From assembly GCF_000377205.1 (NCBI RefSeq), contig NZ_KB897908.1:1-64000 (forward strand): a stretch of 64,000 bases of DNA. Reading direction: 5' to 3'. A program made the translations under genes and the position numbers. This document shows, piece by piece, positions 7,008-16,323 of the stretch (position 1 is the first letter of the stretch; each line of letters opens with the position of its first letter). This DNA is from Thioalkalivibrio sp. ALJ3 (GTDB taxonomy: Bacteria; Pseudomonadota; Gammaproteobacteria; Ectothiorhodospirales; Ectothiorhodospiraceae). The notes under the pieces are model-generated. The model did no database searches and was not told the DNA's origin. It saw nothing but the letters and a program-made list of their open reading frames with translations.

Positions 7008-8456
7008 ATGGCGATTGACTGGAAGCAATACGATCCCAAGCCTTTCTTTGATGAACTGATCGCGAAGCCCGGTAAACCGCGCAAACCTGCCAAACCCCTG
7101 ACCGATTACCTCAGCAGTCTGGACGACACCGAGATCCAGAGCCGCAAGACCGCGGCCGATAGCGCCATCCTCGAAATGGGCATCAGCTTCACGGTCTACA
7201 CCGAAGGCGAGAACATCGACCGTGCCTGGCCATTCGACATCATCCCGAGGGTGATCACCAAAACCGAGTGGGAGCGCGTGACCAGGGGACTTGAGCAGCG
7301 CCTCACGGCGCTCAACATGTTCATCAACGACATCTACAACAAGCAGCAGATCTTCAAAGACAAGGTCGTCCCGCGCTACGTACTGAAGCAGTCCAAGAAC
7401 TTCCGCGAGCAGTGCGTCGGGATCACGCCGCCGCACGGCGTCTGGGCGCACATCTGCGGCACCGATCTGGTGCGCGACGGCAAGGGCGACTTCTACGTGC
7501 TGGAAGACAACCTGCGCGTGCCCTCCGGCGTGTCCTACATGCTGGAAAACCGGCAGGTGACCAAGCGCGTGTTCCCGGAACTGTTCGAGAGCTCGAGCAT
7601 CCTGCCGGTGGATGAGTATCCAACCCAGCTGTTCGACATGCTGGCCTCGATCTCCCCGCGCCCGCAGGACTACCCGGAGATCGCGGTACTGACCCCGGGT
7701 ATCTACAACTCGGCCTATTTCGAGCACTCCTTCCTGGCCCAGCGCATGGGCGCGGAACTGGTCGAGGGCGCGGATCTGGTGGTCGGCGACGATGACTGCG
7801 TCTACATGCGCACCATCGACGGCCTGGAACGGGTCGACGTGATCTATCGCCGGATCGACGACGAATTCCTCGACCCGGAGGTCTTCAACCCGGAGTCAAT
7901 GCTGGGTGTGCCCGGCCTGATGCGGGCCTGGCGCAAGGGCAATGTCGGGCTGGCCAATGCCCCCGGGGCCGGGGTCGCCGACGACAAGGTGATGTACGCC
8001 TTTGTCCCCGAGGTGATCCGCTACTACCTGGACGAGGAGCCGATCCTGCCCAATGTGCCGACCTACCTGTGCGTGAACGAGAAGGACCGCGAGTACGTGC
8101 TTGATCACCTGGACGAGCTGGTGGTGAAGCCGGCCAACGAGTCCGGAGGATACGGGATGCTGGTCGGCCCACACGCGACCAAGAAGCAGCGTGCGGAGTT
8201 TGCCCAGTTGATCCAGAAGGACCCGCGCAACTACATCGCGCAGCCGACCCTGGCCCTGTCCGTTGCGCCGACGCTGTGCGGCGACGATATCGAACCGCGC
8301 CACCTGGATCTGCGGCCGTTCATCCTGCAGGGCGTGCGCACCGACGTGACCGCGGGCGGTCTGACCCGCGTCGCGATGCGCAAGGGCTCGCTGGTGGTCA
8401 ATTCCTCGCAGGGCGGGGGCAGCAAGGACACCTGGATCGTGGACGAGGAGAACTAA
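7008..8456 (+). CDS. Circularly permuted ATP-grasp protein (Anbu-associated)
   Basis: The 482-residue product belongs to the circularly permuted ATP-grasp type 2 family (DUF404/DUF407; Mycobacterium Rv2411c is a member), thought to ligate amines or amino acids to a carboxylate by an unknown reaction. Recognisable parts are [71 protein letters not shown] and the C-terminal [13 protein letters not shown]. The ATG at 7008 is the first codon of the conserved [10 protein letters not shown]. The alpha-E gene begins one base after the stop, so the two are co-translated. The usual proteasome-like partner Anbu is also here, but on the opposite strand. Confidence 0.93.
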   Translation: MAIDWKQYDPKPFFDELIAKPGKPRKPAKPLTDYLSSLDDTEIQSRKTAADSAILEMGISFTVYTEGENIDRAWPFDIIPRVITKTEWERVTRGLEQRLTALNMFINDIYNKQQIFKDKVVPRYVLKQSKNFREQCVGITPPHGVWAHICGTDLVRDGKGDFYVLEDNLRVPSGVSYMLENRQVTKRVFPELFESSSILPVDEYPTQLFDMLASISPRPQDYPEIAVLTPGIYNSAYFEHSFLAQRMGAELVEGADLVVGDDDCVYMRTIDGLERVDVIYRRIDDEFLDPEVFNPESMLGVPGLMRAWRKGNVGLANAPGAGVADDKVMYAFVPEVIRYYLDEEPILPNVPTYLCVNEKDREYVLDHLDELVVKPANESGGYGMLVGPHATKKQRAEFAQLIQKDPRNYIAQPTLALSVAPTLCGDDIEPRHLDLRPFILQGVRTDVTAGGLTRVAMRKGSLVVNSSQGGGSKDTWIVDEEN

Positions 8457-8457
8457 G

Positions 8458-9405
8458 ATGCTCTCGAGAGTCGCGGAACGCGTGTACTGGATGGCACGCT
8501 ACGTGGAGCGCGCGGAGAACACCGCGCGCATGGTCACGGCCTTCCATCTGCTGGCGCTGGACATGCCGAAGTCGGTACAGCTCTCCTGGAAGGGCCTGGT
8601 CGAGGTGACCGGGAACGACGAGCTGTTCGACAACCACTACCAGCGCGAGGACGAGCGCAACTGCGTGAAGTTCCTGCTGGCCGACGCCGACAACCCCAGC
8701 TCGGTGCTCAACTCTCTGCGCGCGGCGCGCGAGAACGTGCGTACCACCCGCGATCTGGTGCCATCCGAGGCCTGGGAGGTGATGAACGAGCTCTACCTGT
8801 TCGCGCGCGACGAGATCGACCAGGGCATTGGCAAGCGCGGACGTTTTGAATTCCTGTCGAGCATCATCCAGCGCTGTCAGACCCTGACAGGCCTGCTGGC
8901 GGGGACGATGAGCCACGATGCAGCCTATGACTTCATCCGTCTCGGGCGGAATCTGGAGCGCGCGGACATGGGCACGCGCCAGGTGGATGTCGGTGCACTG
9001 AAGCTCCTGAAGAAGAACAACGACGACCCGGAGCCCTACGAGGGCCTGCTGTGGACCAGCATCCTGCGCTCCGAGAGCGGCTTTCAGATGTACCGCCAGC
9101 ACGTGAAGCGGCGGATCAACGGTGTGGACGTGGTGCGTTTCCTGCTGCAGGACAAGGCGTTCCCGCGCTCGGTGACGCATGCCCTGACCCAGGTGCAGGA
9201 CGCGCTGGAAAGCTTGCCGAACAACGAAGTCCCGCTGCGGCTGGTGATCCAGGCCCGGCGCCACGCGATGAACGCCAGTGTGGACGAACTGCTGGCCGAA
9301 GACGGTCTGCACGACTTTGTCGACCGGCTCCAGCAGGACATCGCGGATATCCACGGCGCCAACGCCGAGACCTGGTTCCTGGCGGCCCCTGCACAAGCCG
9401 CGTAA
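8458..9405 (+). CDS. Alpha-E domain protein (DUF403)
   Basis: This 315-residue helical protein starts with MLSRVAERVYWMARYVERAENTARM, the hallmark of the alpha-E family. Later features are REDERNCVKFLL, ENVRTTRDLVPSEAWE and FIRLGRNLERADMGTR. Alpha-E proteins almost always accompany the circularly permuted ATP-grasp protein and are thought to work with it in making a small peptide-like product or tag; the chemistry is unknown. The start is one base after the preceding stop. It is convergent with Anbu (ends 9405 and 9469). Confidence 0.92.
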   Translation: MLSRVAERVYWMARYVERAENTARMVTAFHLLALDMPKSVQLSWKGLVEVTGNDELFDNHYQREDERNCVKFLLADADNPSSVLNSLRAARENVRTTRDLVPSEAWEVMNELYLFARDEIDQGIGKRGRFEFLSSIIQRCQTLTGLLAGTMSHDAAYDFIRLGRNLERADMGTRQVDVGALKLLKKNNDDPEPYEGLLWTSILRSESGFQMYRQHVKRRINGVDVVRFLLQDKAFPRSVTHALTQVQDALESLPNNEVPLRLVIQARRHAMNASVDELLAEDGLHDFVDRLQQDIADIHGANAETWFLAAPAQAA

Positions 9406-9468
9406 CTGGCCCCCTCCGAACGCTGGCAGGGACGTTCGCTTGCAAACCCGCTCCCGCAACCAGGGGGA

Positions 9469-10314
9469 TTAGCGGCGGGGCTTCCGGGACTTGGTGGTTG
9501 TCTTGGTCGAGCTGGCCTTGCTGCCGCCAGCGGTCTTGCTGGATCCGCGGCTGACTCGCGTCCCGCGCTGCTTGCGCCCGTGCGCGCCTTCCCAGTCGAA
9601 ACGGGGGAGGTCGGTAAAGGCCCGTTTGATATTCGTGTCCCAGGCTTGCGTCAAAGAGCGCAGGTATTCGTCGTCGGCCTCCATGCACAGGTAGTGGTCG
9701 AAGGCGAGGGTGCCGCGCTCGTAGACCAGTACCTCGATCGGTGGCCCGACGGTCAGGTTGGAGCGGATGGTGGAATCGATCGAGACCAGCGCACAGCGGG
9801 CTGCATCGCCGAGCGTGGTGTCGTGCTCGATGATGCGATCCAGGATCGGTTTGCCGTACTTGCTCTCTCCGATCTGCAGAAACCGTGTCTGCTGCGAGGT
9901 GGTGATGTAGTTGCCCTGGGGATAGATCAGGTAGACGCCAGGGGCATCGTCTGCGATCTGGCCTCCGATGATCAGGGTTGCATCGGCCTGCATGCCGGAC
10001 CGTGACAGGGCTTCCGAGTGTTTCTCGGTTTCCTCGCGATTCAGGCGCCCCAGGTACTCGGCGGCATCCGACATGCGTTCCACCGTTGCCAGGCTTTCCT
10101 CGGCGTTGTCCTCCATATCGCGCTTGAGCCGGTGTACCACGGCCTGCGTGGTGGCGAGGTTCCCGGCGGTCAGCACAACGAACAGACGCTGACCCTCGAC
10201 CTCGAAGGTATGCATCTTGCTGTAGGTGCTGACCTGGTCGACGCCGGCATTGGTGCGCGAGTCGGAGGCGAACACGAGGCCGTCGTCCAGATCGATGGCG
10301 ACACAGTAGGTCAT
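9469..10314 (-). CDS. Anbu-type proteasome-like peptidase with basic C-terminal tail
   Basis: The N-terminal 240 residues form a beta-type proteasome subunit of the Anbu family: MTYCVAIDLDDGLVFASD with the presumed catalytic Thr exposed after Met removal, RTNAGVDQVSTYSKMHTF, VVLTAGNLATTQAVVHRL, and IGGQIADDAPGVYLIYPQGN. Anbu rings are widespread in bacteria that encode ATP-grasp and alpha-E partners. The last ~40 residues are an odd low-complexity tail of Lys, Arg, Ser and Thr (SSKTAGGSKASSTKTTTKS), not part of the family fold. Unlike many Anbu clusters, the gene is convergent with its partners, so it needs its own promoter in the 10315-10442 region. Confidence 0.92.
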   Translation of the reverse strand: MTYCVAIDLDDGLVFASDSRTNAGVDQVSTYSKMHTFEVEGQRLFVVLTAGNLATTQAVVHRLKRDMEDNAEESLATVERMSDAAEYLGRLNREETEKHSEALSRSGMQADATLIIGGQIADDAPGVYLIYPQGNYITTSQQTRFLQIGESKYGKPILDRIIEHDTTLGDAARCALVSIDSTIRSNLTVGPPIEVLVYERGTLAFDHYLCMEADDEYLRSLTQAWDTNIKRAFTDLPRFDWEGAHGRKQRGTRVSRGSSKTAGGSKASSTKTTTKSRKPRR

Positions 10315-10442
10315 GCGAGGGCGGGATTCCGGGCTGGGGAGAACGGCATACTAGGGCCGAGCTGGGGGGGCGTCAACGATCGCGTAGGGCGAACATCAGG
10401 CGGTACGGGTGGTCTGAACCATTTGCATGGCGGGTGGGAAAC

Positions 10443-11051
10443 ATGAGAGTCGAACGCATATGGCGCATGGCTTTTGTTCTTATCGTGAGTCTGTTCGTTC
10501 CGGCGGCGGGCCACGCCGATTCGGAGTTGGCTGCCGAGGCACTGCTCGAGCGCATGCAGGACGGCGGGCTGGTGATCTACTGGCGCCACGCGACGACCGA
10601 CCGCAGCTACCGTGACCGCGACCTGTCGGACATGTCCCGCTGCGACCTGCAACGCAACCTCAATGATCAGGGCAAGGAAGAGGCGCGCAAGGTGGGCGAG
10701 GGCTTCGACCGCCATGCCATTCCTGTGGAGTCGATCCTGAGTTCCGCGTTCTGTCGCAACGTGGACACTGCCCGCATCGCCTTTGGCGAGGACTCCTACG
10801 AGATCCGCGAAGATCTGTTCAACGTGCCGCCGGTACGCGATCGCACGCGTCAGGACGAGCTGGTGCGCGCGTTGCAGCGTTACCTGAACACGCCCCCCGA
10901 GGATGCCAGCCGGAACGTCGTGATCGTCGGCCACAATATCAACCTGCAGCGGGCGGCCCGGGTGCAGATCGACGAGGGCGAGATCGCGGTCTTCGAACCC
11001 GGAGAAGAGCATCCACGGCTGCTGGGCGTGCTGACACCCGACGACTTCTGA
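10443..11051 (+). CDS. Secreted histidine-phosphatase-superfamily protein, copy 1
   Basis: The 202-residue product has a signal peptide (hydrophobic AFVLIVSLFVPAAG ending HAD) and a histidine phosphatase (phosphoglycerate-mutase-like) domain. The nucleophile motif is degenerate from RHG to WRHATTDRSY, with a second-half SSAFCRNVDTARIAF and the terminal histidine in VVIVGHNINL. Substrate is unknown. Similar periplasmic proteins occur as orphan genes in many proteobacteria. The ATG at 10443 was preferred to the GTG at 10434 because it starts the signal peptide. A related gene follows at 11121, so this is a tandem duplication. Confidence 0.85.
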   Translation: MRVERIWRMAFVLIVSLFVPAAGHADSELAAEALLERMQDGGLVIYWRHATTDRSYRDRDLSDMSRCDLQRNLNDQGKEEARKVGEGFDRHAIPVESILSSAFCRNVDTARIAFGEDSYEIREDLFNVPPVRDRTRQDELVRALQRYLNTPPEDASRNVVIVGHNINLQRAARVQIDEGEIAVFEPGEEHPRLLGVLTPDDF

Positions 11052-11120
11052 CCCACCCCGCATCGGCAGCGCCCGGGTTTTTCGTCTACCTATGCAAGGA
11101 GACGAACGGGGAGCAGCGCG

Positions 11121-11783
11121 ATGTCGGGACGGGCGTTCTGGATTCTGGGGGCGTTCCTCCTCGGTCTTGTGCCAGTGGGGCTCGGGGCCGAGGAATTGAG
11201 CGCGGACCAATTGATCGAGCGCCTCCAGGGCGGTGGGCTGGTCGTGTTCTGGCGTCATGCGGAGACCGACCGCTCGTACGACGACTACGACCTCAGCGAC
11301 ATGGATGACTGTGCGGGGCAACGCAATCTCAGCACCCTCGGCCGCAACCATGCGCGGCGGGTCGGGGATGGCTTCCGCGCGCTGGGTATTTCGGTGGAAC
11401 AGGTACTTACAAGCCCTTTTTGCCGAAACTGGGAGACCGCCGCGCTTGCCTTCGATGACTACGAGATCCGCTACGACCTGTTCAACCTCCCGTGGGTGCA
11501 GGACGAGGCGCGCCGCGCCCATCTAATCGACGGCCTGACACGCCATCTTCACACCCCGCCGAAGGATCCCGCCTCCAACATCGTGGTCGTGGGGCATGAC
11601 CTCAATTTGCGCCAGGCCGTGGGCCTCGAGATACAGGAGGCCGAACTGGCGGTCTTCGTGCCCGCGCACGATGGCCCCGAGCTGCTCGGGGTTCTGGCAC
11701 CGGCCGATTTCCCCGAGCCGGACGTTGATCGCATTGCGCCCGTGCCGGGGACCCCCGAGCGCGAGGCCTCCGATCCGGATTAG
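11121..11783 (+). CDS. Secreted histidine-phosphatase-superfamily protein, copy 2
   Basis: This is a 220-residue paralogue of the preceding gene with the same order of features: a signal peptide (ILGAFLLGLVPVGLG), WRHAETDRSYDDYDLSDMDD, LTSPFCRNWETAALAF, and VVVGHDLNL. Both copies share the DRSY.D.DLSDM segment after the nucleophile and an internal Cys pair (DDC and SPFC here), which could form a periplasmic disulfide. The copy carries an extra acidic C-terminal tail (about 20 residues). AAGGAGACGAACGGGGAG precedes the ATG. The two genes are separated by 69 bases and likely co-transcribed. Confidence 0.85.
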   Translation: MSGRAFWILGAFLLGLVPVGLGAEELSADQLIERLQGGGLVVFWRHAETDRSYDDYDLSDMDDCAGQRNLSTLGRNHARRVGDGFRALGISVEQVLTSPFCRNWETAALAFDDYEIRYDLFNLPWVQDEARRAHLIDGLTRHLHTPPKDPASNIVVVGHDLNLRQAVGLEIQEAELAVFVPAHDGPELLGVLAPADFPEPDVDRIAPVPGTPEREASDPD

Positions 11784-11870
11784 GAGTGATCTCGCGGTCC
11801 GCGTCGCTTCTCACTCTCCACGGCCCGTTGTAAGCCGAAACCGCCTTGTGCCCCGAGATTCGATCCAAAT

Positions 11871-11898
11871 GAAAAGGGCCCGCCTTGGGGCGGGCCCT
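11871..11898 (-). terminator. Rho-independent terminator of the host-attachment gene
   Basis: A perfect 9-bp stem (11876-11884 with 11889-11897, GGGCCCGCC/GGCGGGCCC, four-base loop) is followed on the minus strand by TTTTC. It lies 23 bases beyond the stop of the minus-strand gene ending at 11921. Confidence 0.85.
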
Positions 11899-11920
11899 CG
11901 CCGAGGTCGGGCTGGGTAAA

Positions 11921-12370
11921 TTAGTAGAGAAAGTCCGGCAGATGATTGCGCAGGGCGGCCGGGTCCTGGATCTTGGCAACGTTCTTGGCGATCTGGGCGG
12001 TGACGATCTGGGATACCTGCGGATCCAGCAGATCGCGAAGGGCCCCCAGGAACTGGGGCGCGGCCAGGATCACCAGTCTCTGGTAGGTGCCTTTGTGATA
12101 GCCCGACTTGAGGCGTTCGGCCACTTCGCGGGCAAAGCGGTTGCGCTCATTAACGCTTGGATCGGTACTTTCCTGCATGGCGTGGCGGCCATCGCCACTG
12201 GCGCTGCTCCAGCTGCGGCCGGGTCGGTCGGTGACCAGCTCCTGAGCATGTACGCGGGACTCGGAGTGCGTCAGGGTTTCGATCTCGTGCAGACCCTGAC
12301 AGGCGCGGCCTTCGCAACTGAGGATGCGCGCGCGGGCGGCATCGGCCACAACGATCCATACGGTATCCAT
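11921..12370 (-). CDS. Host attachment family protein (PF10116, eRF1-like fold)
   Basis: This 149-residue cytoplasmic protein starts MDTVWIVVADAARARIL and ends with a helical region (LVILAAPQFLGALRD, IVTAQIAKNV). This is the host-attachment family first described in Agrobacterium and now considered part of the bacterial eRF1-like (baeRF) group, whose role is unclear. Members are typically 140-150 residues, as here. The middle GRSWSSASGDGRHAMQEST is a flexible loop. CAGGAGGCACTGT precedes the ATG at 12370 and a good terminator follows, so it is a single-gene unit. Confidence 0.85.
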   Translation of the reverse strand: MDTVWIVVADAARARILSCEGRACQGLHEIETLTHSESRVHAQELVTDRPGRSWSSASGDGRHAMQESTDPSVNERNRFAREVAERLKSGYHKGTYQRLVILAAPQFLGALRDLLDPQVSQIVTAQIAKNVAKIQDPAALRNHLPDFLY

Positions 12371-12583
12371 ACAGTGCCTCCTGTTGGACGGACGTGAATG
12401 CCCCGAGGGGCGAAACGGAACACACCAACCGCAGGCGGGCCCGGTTCCGGACTCGAACCCGCGCGGGATCCTGCAACCTTTATCCTTTAGTGTAGATCGT
12501 TATGGCTGAGTTTCCTGGTCCTGTGAGGCGTCAAGTCTGTGCCTTCGATGTGCGTCACAGGATGGCCGACAGGGGAGATGTGA

Positions 12584-13165
12584 ATGGACTATACGATCGA
12601 GCGTGGCAGGGCCCTGGAGCCGCATCTTGAGGCCATTGCGCGTTTGCGCATCGAGATCTTTCGCGAGTGGCCCTATCTGTATGCGGGCTCGGTCGAATAC
12701 GAGCGGGACTACCTGGCCGCCTATGTCGATTGTCCGCAAAGCGCGGTGGTACTCGCCTGGGATGGGGATGACCTGGTGGGGGCCTCGACCTCGCTGCCGC
12801 TGGCGGCAGCCGACGCCGATTTTCGTGCCCCGTTCGCCCGGAACGGACTGGACCCCGAGCGGTATTTCTATCTCGCGGAGTCGGTCCTGCGGCGCCCATA
12901 TCGGGGCCAGGGGGCCGGCCATCGCTTCTTCGATGTCCGCGAGGCCGCCGCGCGGGAGTCGGGTTATGGGCATGCGACCTTCTGCGCCGTTATCCGGCCG
13001 GATGATCATCCGGCACGCCCGGCTGGCTATCGCCCGCTGGACGACTTCTGGTGTAAACGTGGTTACGAGCCGGCCGAGGGGCTGGTGTGCCACTACCACT
13101 GGCCGGATCTGGGCGAGGACGAGGAAACCTGGAAGCCACTCCAGTTCTGGTGGCGGTCACTTTAA
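12584..13165 (+). CDS. GNAT-family N-acetyltransferase
   Basis: The 193-residue product has the GNAT layout: an N-terminal substrate region (LRIEIFREWPYLYAG), the acetyl-CoA-binding core with AESVLRRPYRGQGAGHRFFD (the R-x-x-G-x-G/A loop appears as RGQGAG), and a C-terminal strand with CKRGYEP. The acceptor substrate cannot be told from sequence. GGGGAGATGTGA precedes the ATG at 12584. It is convergent with the HNH gene that ends 28 bases away. Confidence 0.85.
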   Translation: MDYTIERGRALEPHLEAIARLRIEIFREWPYLYAGSVEYERDYLAAYVDCPQSAVVLAWDGDDLVGASTSLPLAAADADFRAPFARNGLDPERYFYLAESVLRRPYRGQGAGHRFFDVREAAARESGYGHATFCAVIRPDDHPARPAGYRPLDDFWCKRGYEPAEGLVCHYHWPDLGEDEETWKPLQFWWRSL

Positions 13166-13193
13166 ACGAGCCCTCGGGGGCACCTCGCAGGCA

Positions 13194-13571
13194 TTATTTC
13201 GAGTCGTCATCGCGATTCAGCAGGTCGGCGAGCCCGGCGAACGGGTTGTGGGTCGCCGAGGTGCTGGCGCCCTTTCCTGTGCCAGGGGTCGCGTCGGTGT
13301 AGCGCTGGTGTTCGTTGTCGTGGCAGTACAGGCACAGCAGCTCCCAGTTGCTGCCGTCGGACGGGTTGTTGTCGTGGTCGTGGTCGCGGTGGTGCACCGT
13401 CAGCTCCTGCAGGTTGGCACGCGTGAACTCGCGTCCGCAGCGCCCGCAGACCCATGGGTACATCTTGAGTGCCTGCTCGCGATAGCCCTGCTCGCGTTCC
13501 GCCTTGGAGCGGTGGCTTTGCGCGACCAGTGCGTCCAGCCGTTCGGAAGACCCCTTGCGTTGCTGTCCCAT
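13194..13571 (-). CDS. yajD: YajD-like HNH nuclease
   Basis: This 125-residue protein has a single HNH endonuclease domain. The zinc site CGRCGREF is followed by LTVHHRDHDHDNNPSDGS with the catalytic His-Asp region, and by the second zinc pair LLCLYCHDNEHQRY. E. coli YajD has the same size and layout; its biological role is unclear. A disordered Gly/Ser/Thr tail follows the domain. Confidence 0.88.
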   Translation of the reverse strand: MGQQRKGSSERLDALVAQSHRSKAEREQGYREQALKMYPWVCGRCGREFTRANLQELTVHHRDHDHDNNPSDGSNWELLCLYCHDNEHQRYTDATPGTGKGASTSATHNPFAGLADLLNRDDDSK

Positions 13572-13645
13572 TGTGCCTCCGGCCAGATTGGTTCCGGTAC
13601 GGGTACCACCACAATAGAACAGCGAGGGCTGTCAGGCGAGGCCTG

Positions 13646-16258
13646 TCAGTCGTTCGGGTTGTCGGGTGCAGGAGTCGGTGGCGAGCCGGGCAAGGGTCCC
13701 GGGCCGGGATGGCCCACGTGGAAGCCCTGGGCATAGTGAATGCCAATGGATTTCACGGCGTCCAGGATCTCGGCGTCCTCCACGAACTCGGCAATGGTAC
13801 GCACATTGAGATCGCGCGCCAGCGCCGCGATGGAGCGGACGAATGCCTGATCGCGCGGGTCGTGGACCATATTGCGCACAAAATCGCCCTCGATCTTCAC
13901 GAAGTCGATCGGGAAGCGCTTGAGGTAGTGGAACGACGAAAAGCCCGAGCCGAAGTCGTCGACCGCGAACTGGAACCCCTGCTGTTTCAGGTCGAGTACG
14001 AACTGTTCCAGCACGGCCATGTTCTTCACCGTGTCACGTTCGGTGATTTCGAATACCACCTTGGCGGGATCGATACCGTGGTCGCGCGCGAGCTGGCGGA
14101 CCTTGCCGATGAATTCGCCGATGATCAGCGCGCGTGGGGAGAGGTTGATGAACAACAAGCCCGTGTAACCGGAGCGGCTGACCTCGATAAAGGCCTGTTC
14201 GATCAGCACATAATCGAGCTGGTGCATCACCCCCATGGTCTCGGCAACCTCGACGAACTGGCCCGCCGGGATCAATTCGTCGCCCACGCGGATGCGCATC
14301 AGCAGCTCGTGGATATGGGCCTCGCCGGTGGCGGTATCCATGATTGGCTGGAAGTAGGGCACGATGCGGCGGTCCTCCAGCGCCTCCATGATCATGATCC
14401 CGGTCTCGCCCGCCTCGCGAAACACCGCGGCCACTTCCTCGTCGCTGGGTACGCATACTGCGTTTTTCCCCTCGCGCTTGGCCTTGTACATCATGTTGTC
14501 GGCCACCAGGAACAGGTCGCGCGTGTCCTTGCCATGGCGCGGATAGGCGGCGATGCCGATGCAGGTGGTGGCCTTGACGCGCGAGCCGTCGGGGGCAGGG
14601 AGCGAGAGGCCGTCGGTGGCCTCGGCCATGTGGGCGGCCAGCTGCCAGGCGGACTGCTGGTCGGTCTCGGGGAGGATCAGCGCGAACTCGTCTCCGCCGT
14701 AACGGGCCAGGATGTCCTCGTTGCGGATCGCGTCCTGGATGGTGTTCGCGTAGGCCTGCAGGAAACGGTCGCCGAAGGCATGGCCATAGCGGTCGTTGAT
14801 GGTCTTGAAGTTGTCGAGGTCCACGACCATGACCGCAAAGGGGTAGCCATGCCCCTCGGCCCGCTTGATCTCGTAGTTGAGCAGTTCCCAGAAGACCCGC
14901 TGGTTGTACAGGTTCGTCAACGGGTCGCGGGTGGCGTAGTACTCAAGATCCTGGGTGTACTTGTAGATTGCTTTCACGGATCCAACCAGATTCAGCAGAG
15001 TTGAAAGGATGCTCTCGATCACCACGTGGCGGACCGGGTCGCGCACGAGCTCTGACTGCACCCCGATGCCGACTACACCCCCGATGCGCGGGGTATCCAG
15101 TACCAGTGACTTGGTCGCCAGTTCGATCTGGCGGGGCGAGAGTTCCATGAGGTGACGGGAGGGGTCGGCCACGTTGTGGCGGACGGTGATGTTCGCGTCC
15201 CGGGCGAATTCCTCGGCCGTCCGGATACGGTGCGTGGCCAGGCGCTCCACGGTGCGCCGGGTGGCCTCCGAGGGTTCCGCGCGCCAGAAGATTTCCAGCT
15301 CGTAGACGTCGTCGTTGGCCTTGAACAGGGTGAACAGCGTGTAGGCATCGATGATCGTGTTGATCTCGGTCAGCAGTACCCCGATGTACTCGCGCCAGTC
15401 ACGCACCACATCCGACGTGATGATGAATTTGTCCAGGAGCTTCAGCTCGAACTCGAGGATGTCCTTGTCCACCGCGACCGAGCGCAGTTTGCGCACCAAG
15501 TCGTCTACCTGGTCCACCACCTGGTTGAGCTCCACGAACCCGGTGTCGATCGCCTGCGTCTCGACGTGGTTGAGGTCCTTGATCGCATTGACGCGGGTTA
15601 CCTGATCCTGGAAACGGCGCACCGATCGGGTGATGGGTGCCGTTGCCCAGGCCGCGATCAGTGAGCCCAGCAGCAGCGTGCCCAACCCGGTCCCGAGGAA
15701 CGTCCAGACCTGCTGGTTGCGCGCCTCGCTGATGGCCGTACCCAGATCCTGGCGCACCTCCAATACTCCGAGCACGTCGCCAGTGGAGGTGTTGCCATGG
15801 CAGCTCAGGCATTCGTTGCGAGCACGCAGAGGAAAGGTGTAGTGCAGTTCGCCGTTGTCCTCGCGGCTCTCGATGGCCCCCGTCTCGAATGCATGCTCGA
15901 TCCGTTCGTGCCACGTGGGCTGCTCCACTTCGCCATACAGGGCCGCCACCTTCTCGCCGCGATAGAAGTCCAGCCGTAGCGGTGTATCCGCCAGGGACTC
16001 CTCGATCCCGGCCGAGAAGGCCTCCAGCTGCTCGCGGGTCCAGCCCTCGCGCATGATCTGAAACATCGAGGCGAATGTCTGGTGGGCGATGCCGCTGGCG
16101 GTCTGCTCCGCCTGGCGCGTCATCGTGCGCTCGTAGATCAGCGTGGAGGTGATGTGCACTGCCAGGAAGACGAGCAGGGCCACGCCCATGATGGCCGTGA
16201 TGATGAACAGCCGCAGTCGCAAGGCCCGGCGCGGGGATGCGGGACGTTCCGCGGACAT
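13646..16258 (-). CDS. Membrane GGDEF-EAL protein with a periplasmic c-type haem motif
   Basis: The 870-residue cyclic-di-GMP enzyme has membrane segments at about 16-38 and 186-206. Between them is a periplasmic domain resembling the Tll0287/DUF3365 type, with one haem-attachment motif CLSCH (150-154). A long linker leads to a GGDEF domain (RYGGDEFAL, with an intact inhibitory RxxD site, RNED, five residues before it) and an EAL domain. The EAL signature is altered to ELLMR, but other catalytic positions are present (NLSPRAL, EITERD, VDDFGSGFSS, VKIEG, AEFVED). It could therefore make, break or switch c-di-GMP in response to redox or ligand binding at the haem. An FNR-like site lies upstream. 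The C-terminal tail is Pro-rich. Confidence 0.9.
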   Translation of the reverse strand: MSAERPASPRRALRLRLFIITAIMGVALLVFLAVHITSTLIYERTMTRQAEQTASGIAHQTFASMFQIMREGWTREQLEAFSAGIEESLADTPLRLDFYRGEKVAALYGEVEQPTWHERIEHAFETGAIESREDNGELHYTFPLRARNECLSCHGNTSTGDVLGVLEVRQDLGTAISEARNQQVWTFLGTGLGTLLLGSLIAAWATAPITRSVRRFQDQVTRVNAIKDLNHVETQAIDTGFVELNQVVDQVDDLVRKLRSVAVDKDILEFELKLLDKFIITSDVVRDWREYIGVLLTEINTIIDAYTLFTLFKANDDVYELEIFWRAEPSEATRRTVERLATHRIRTAEEFARDANITVRHNVADPSRHLMELSPRQIELATKSLVLDTPRIGGVVGIGVQSELVRDPVRHVVIESILSTLLNLVGSVKAIYKYTQDLEYYATRDPLTNLYNQRVFWELLNYEIKRAEGHGYPFAVMVVDLDNFKTINDRYGHAFGDRFLQAYANTIQDAIRNEDILARYGGDEFALILPETDQQSAWQLAAHMAEATDGLSLPAPDGSRVKATTCIGIAAYPRHGKDTRDLFLVADNMMYKAKREGKNAVCVPSDEEVAAVFREAGETGIMIMEALEDRRIVPYFQPIMDTATGEAHIHELLMRIRVGDELIPAGQFVEVAETMGVMHQLDYVLIEQAFIEVSRSGYTGLLFINLSPRALIIGEFIGKVRQLARDHGIDPAKVVFEITERDTVKNMAVLEQFVLDLKQQGFQFAVDDFGSGFSSFHYLKRFPIDFVKIEGDFVRNMVHDPRDQAFVRSIAALARDLNVRTIAEFVEDAEILDAVKSIGIHYAQGFHVGHPGPGPLPGSPPTPAPDNPND

Positions 16259-16296
16259 CGATGAGTGCCTTCCTGGACGCGATTACAGGGGCCCGA

Positions 16297-16314
16297 GTAT
16301 GAGATAACTCATAC
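16297..16314. promoter_or_regulatory. Palindrome GTATGAG-N4-CTCATAC upstream of the haem GGDEF-EAL gene
   Basis: A perfect 7-bp inverted repeat around ATAA lies 39 bases upstream of the start at 16258. Size and symmetry fit a dimeric regulator, but no specific protein can be named. Confidence 0.4.
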
Positions 16315-16323
16315 CCGTGTACT

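Noticed and set aside
12420-12500. tRNA-like GGTTCCGGACTCGAACC sequence upstream of the GNAT gene
   Set aside because: It resembles a T-arm by chance. No acceptor stem, anticodon stem or CCA context could be assembled.
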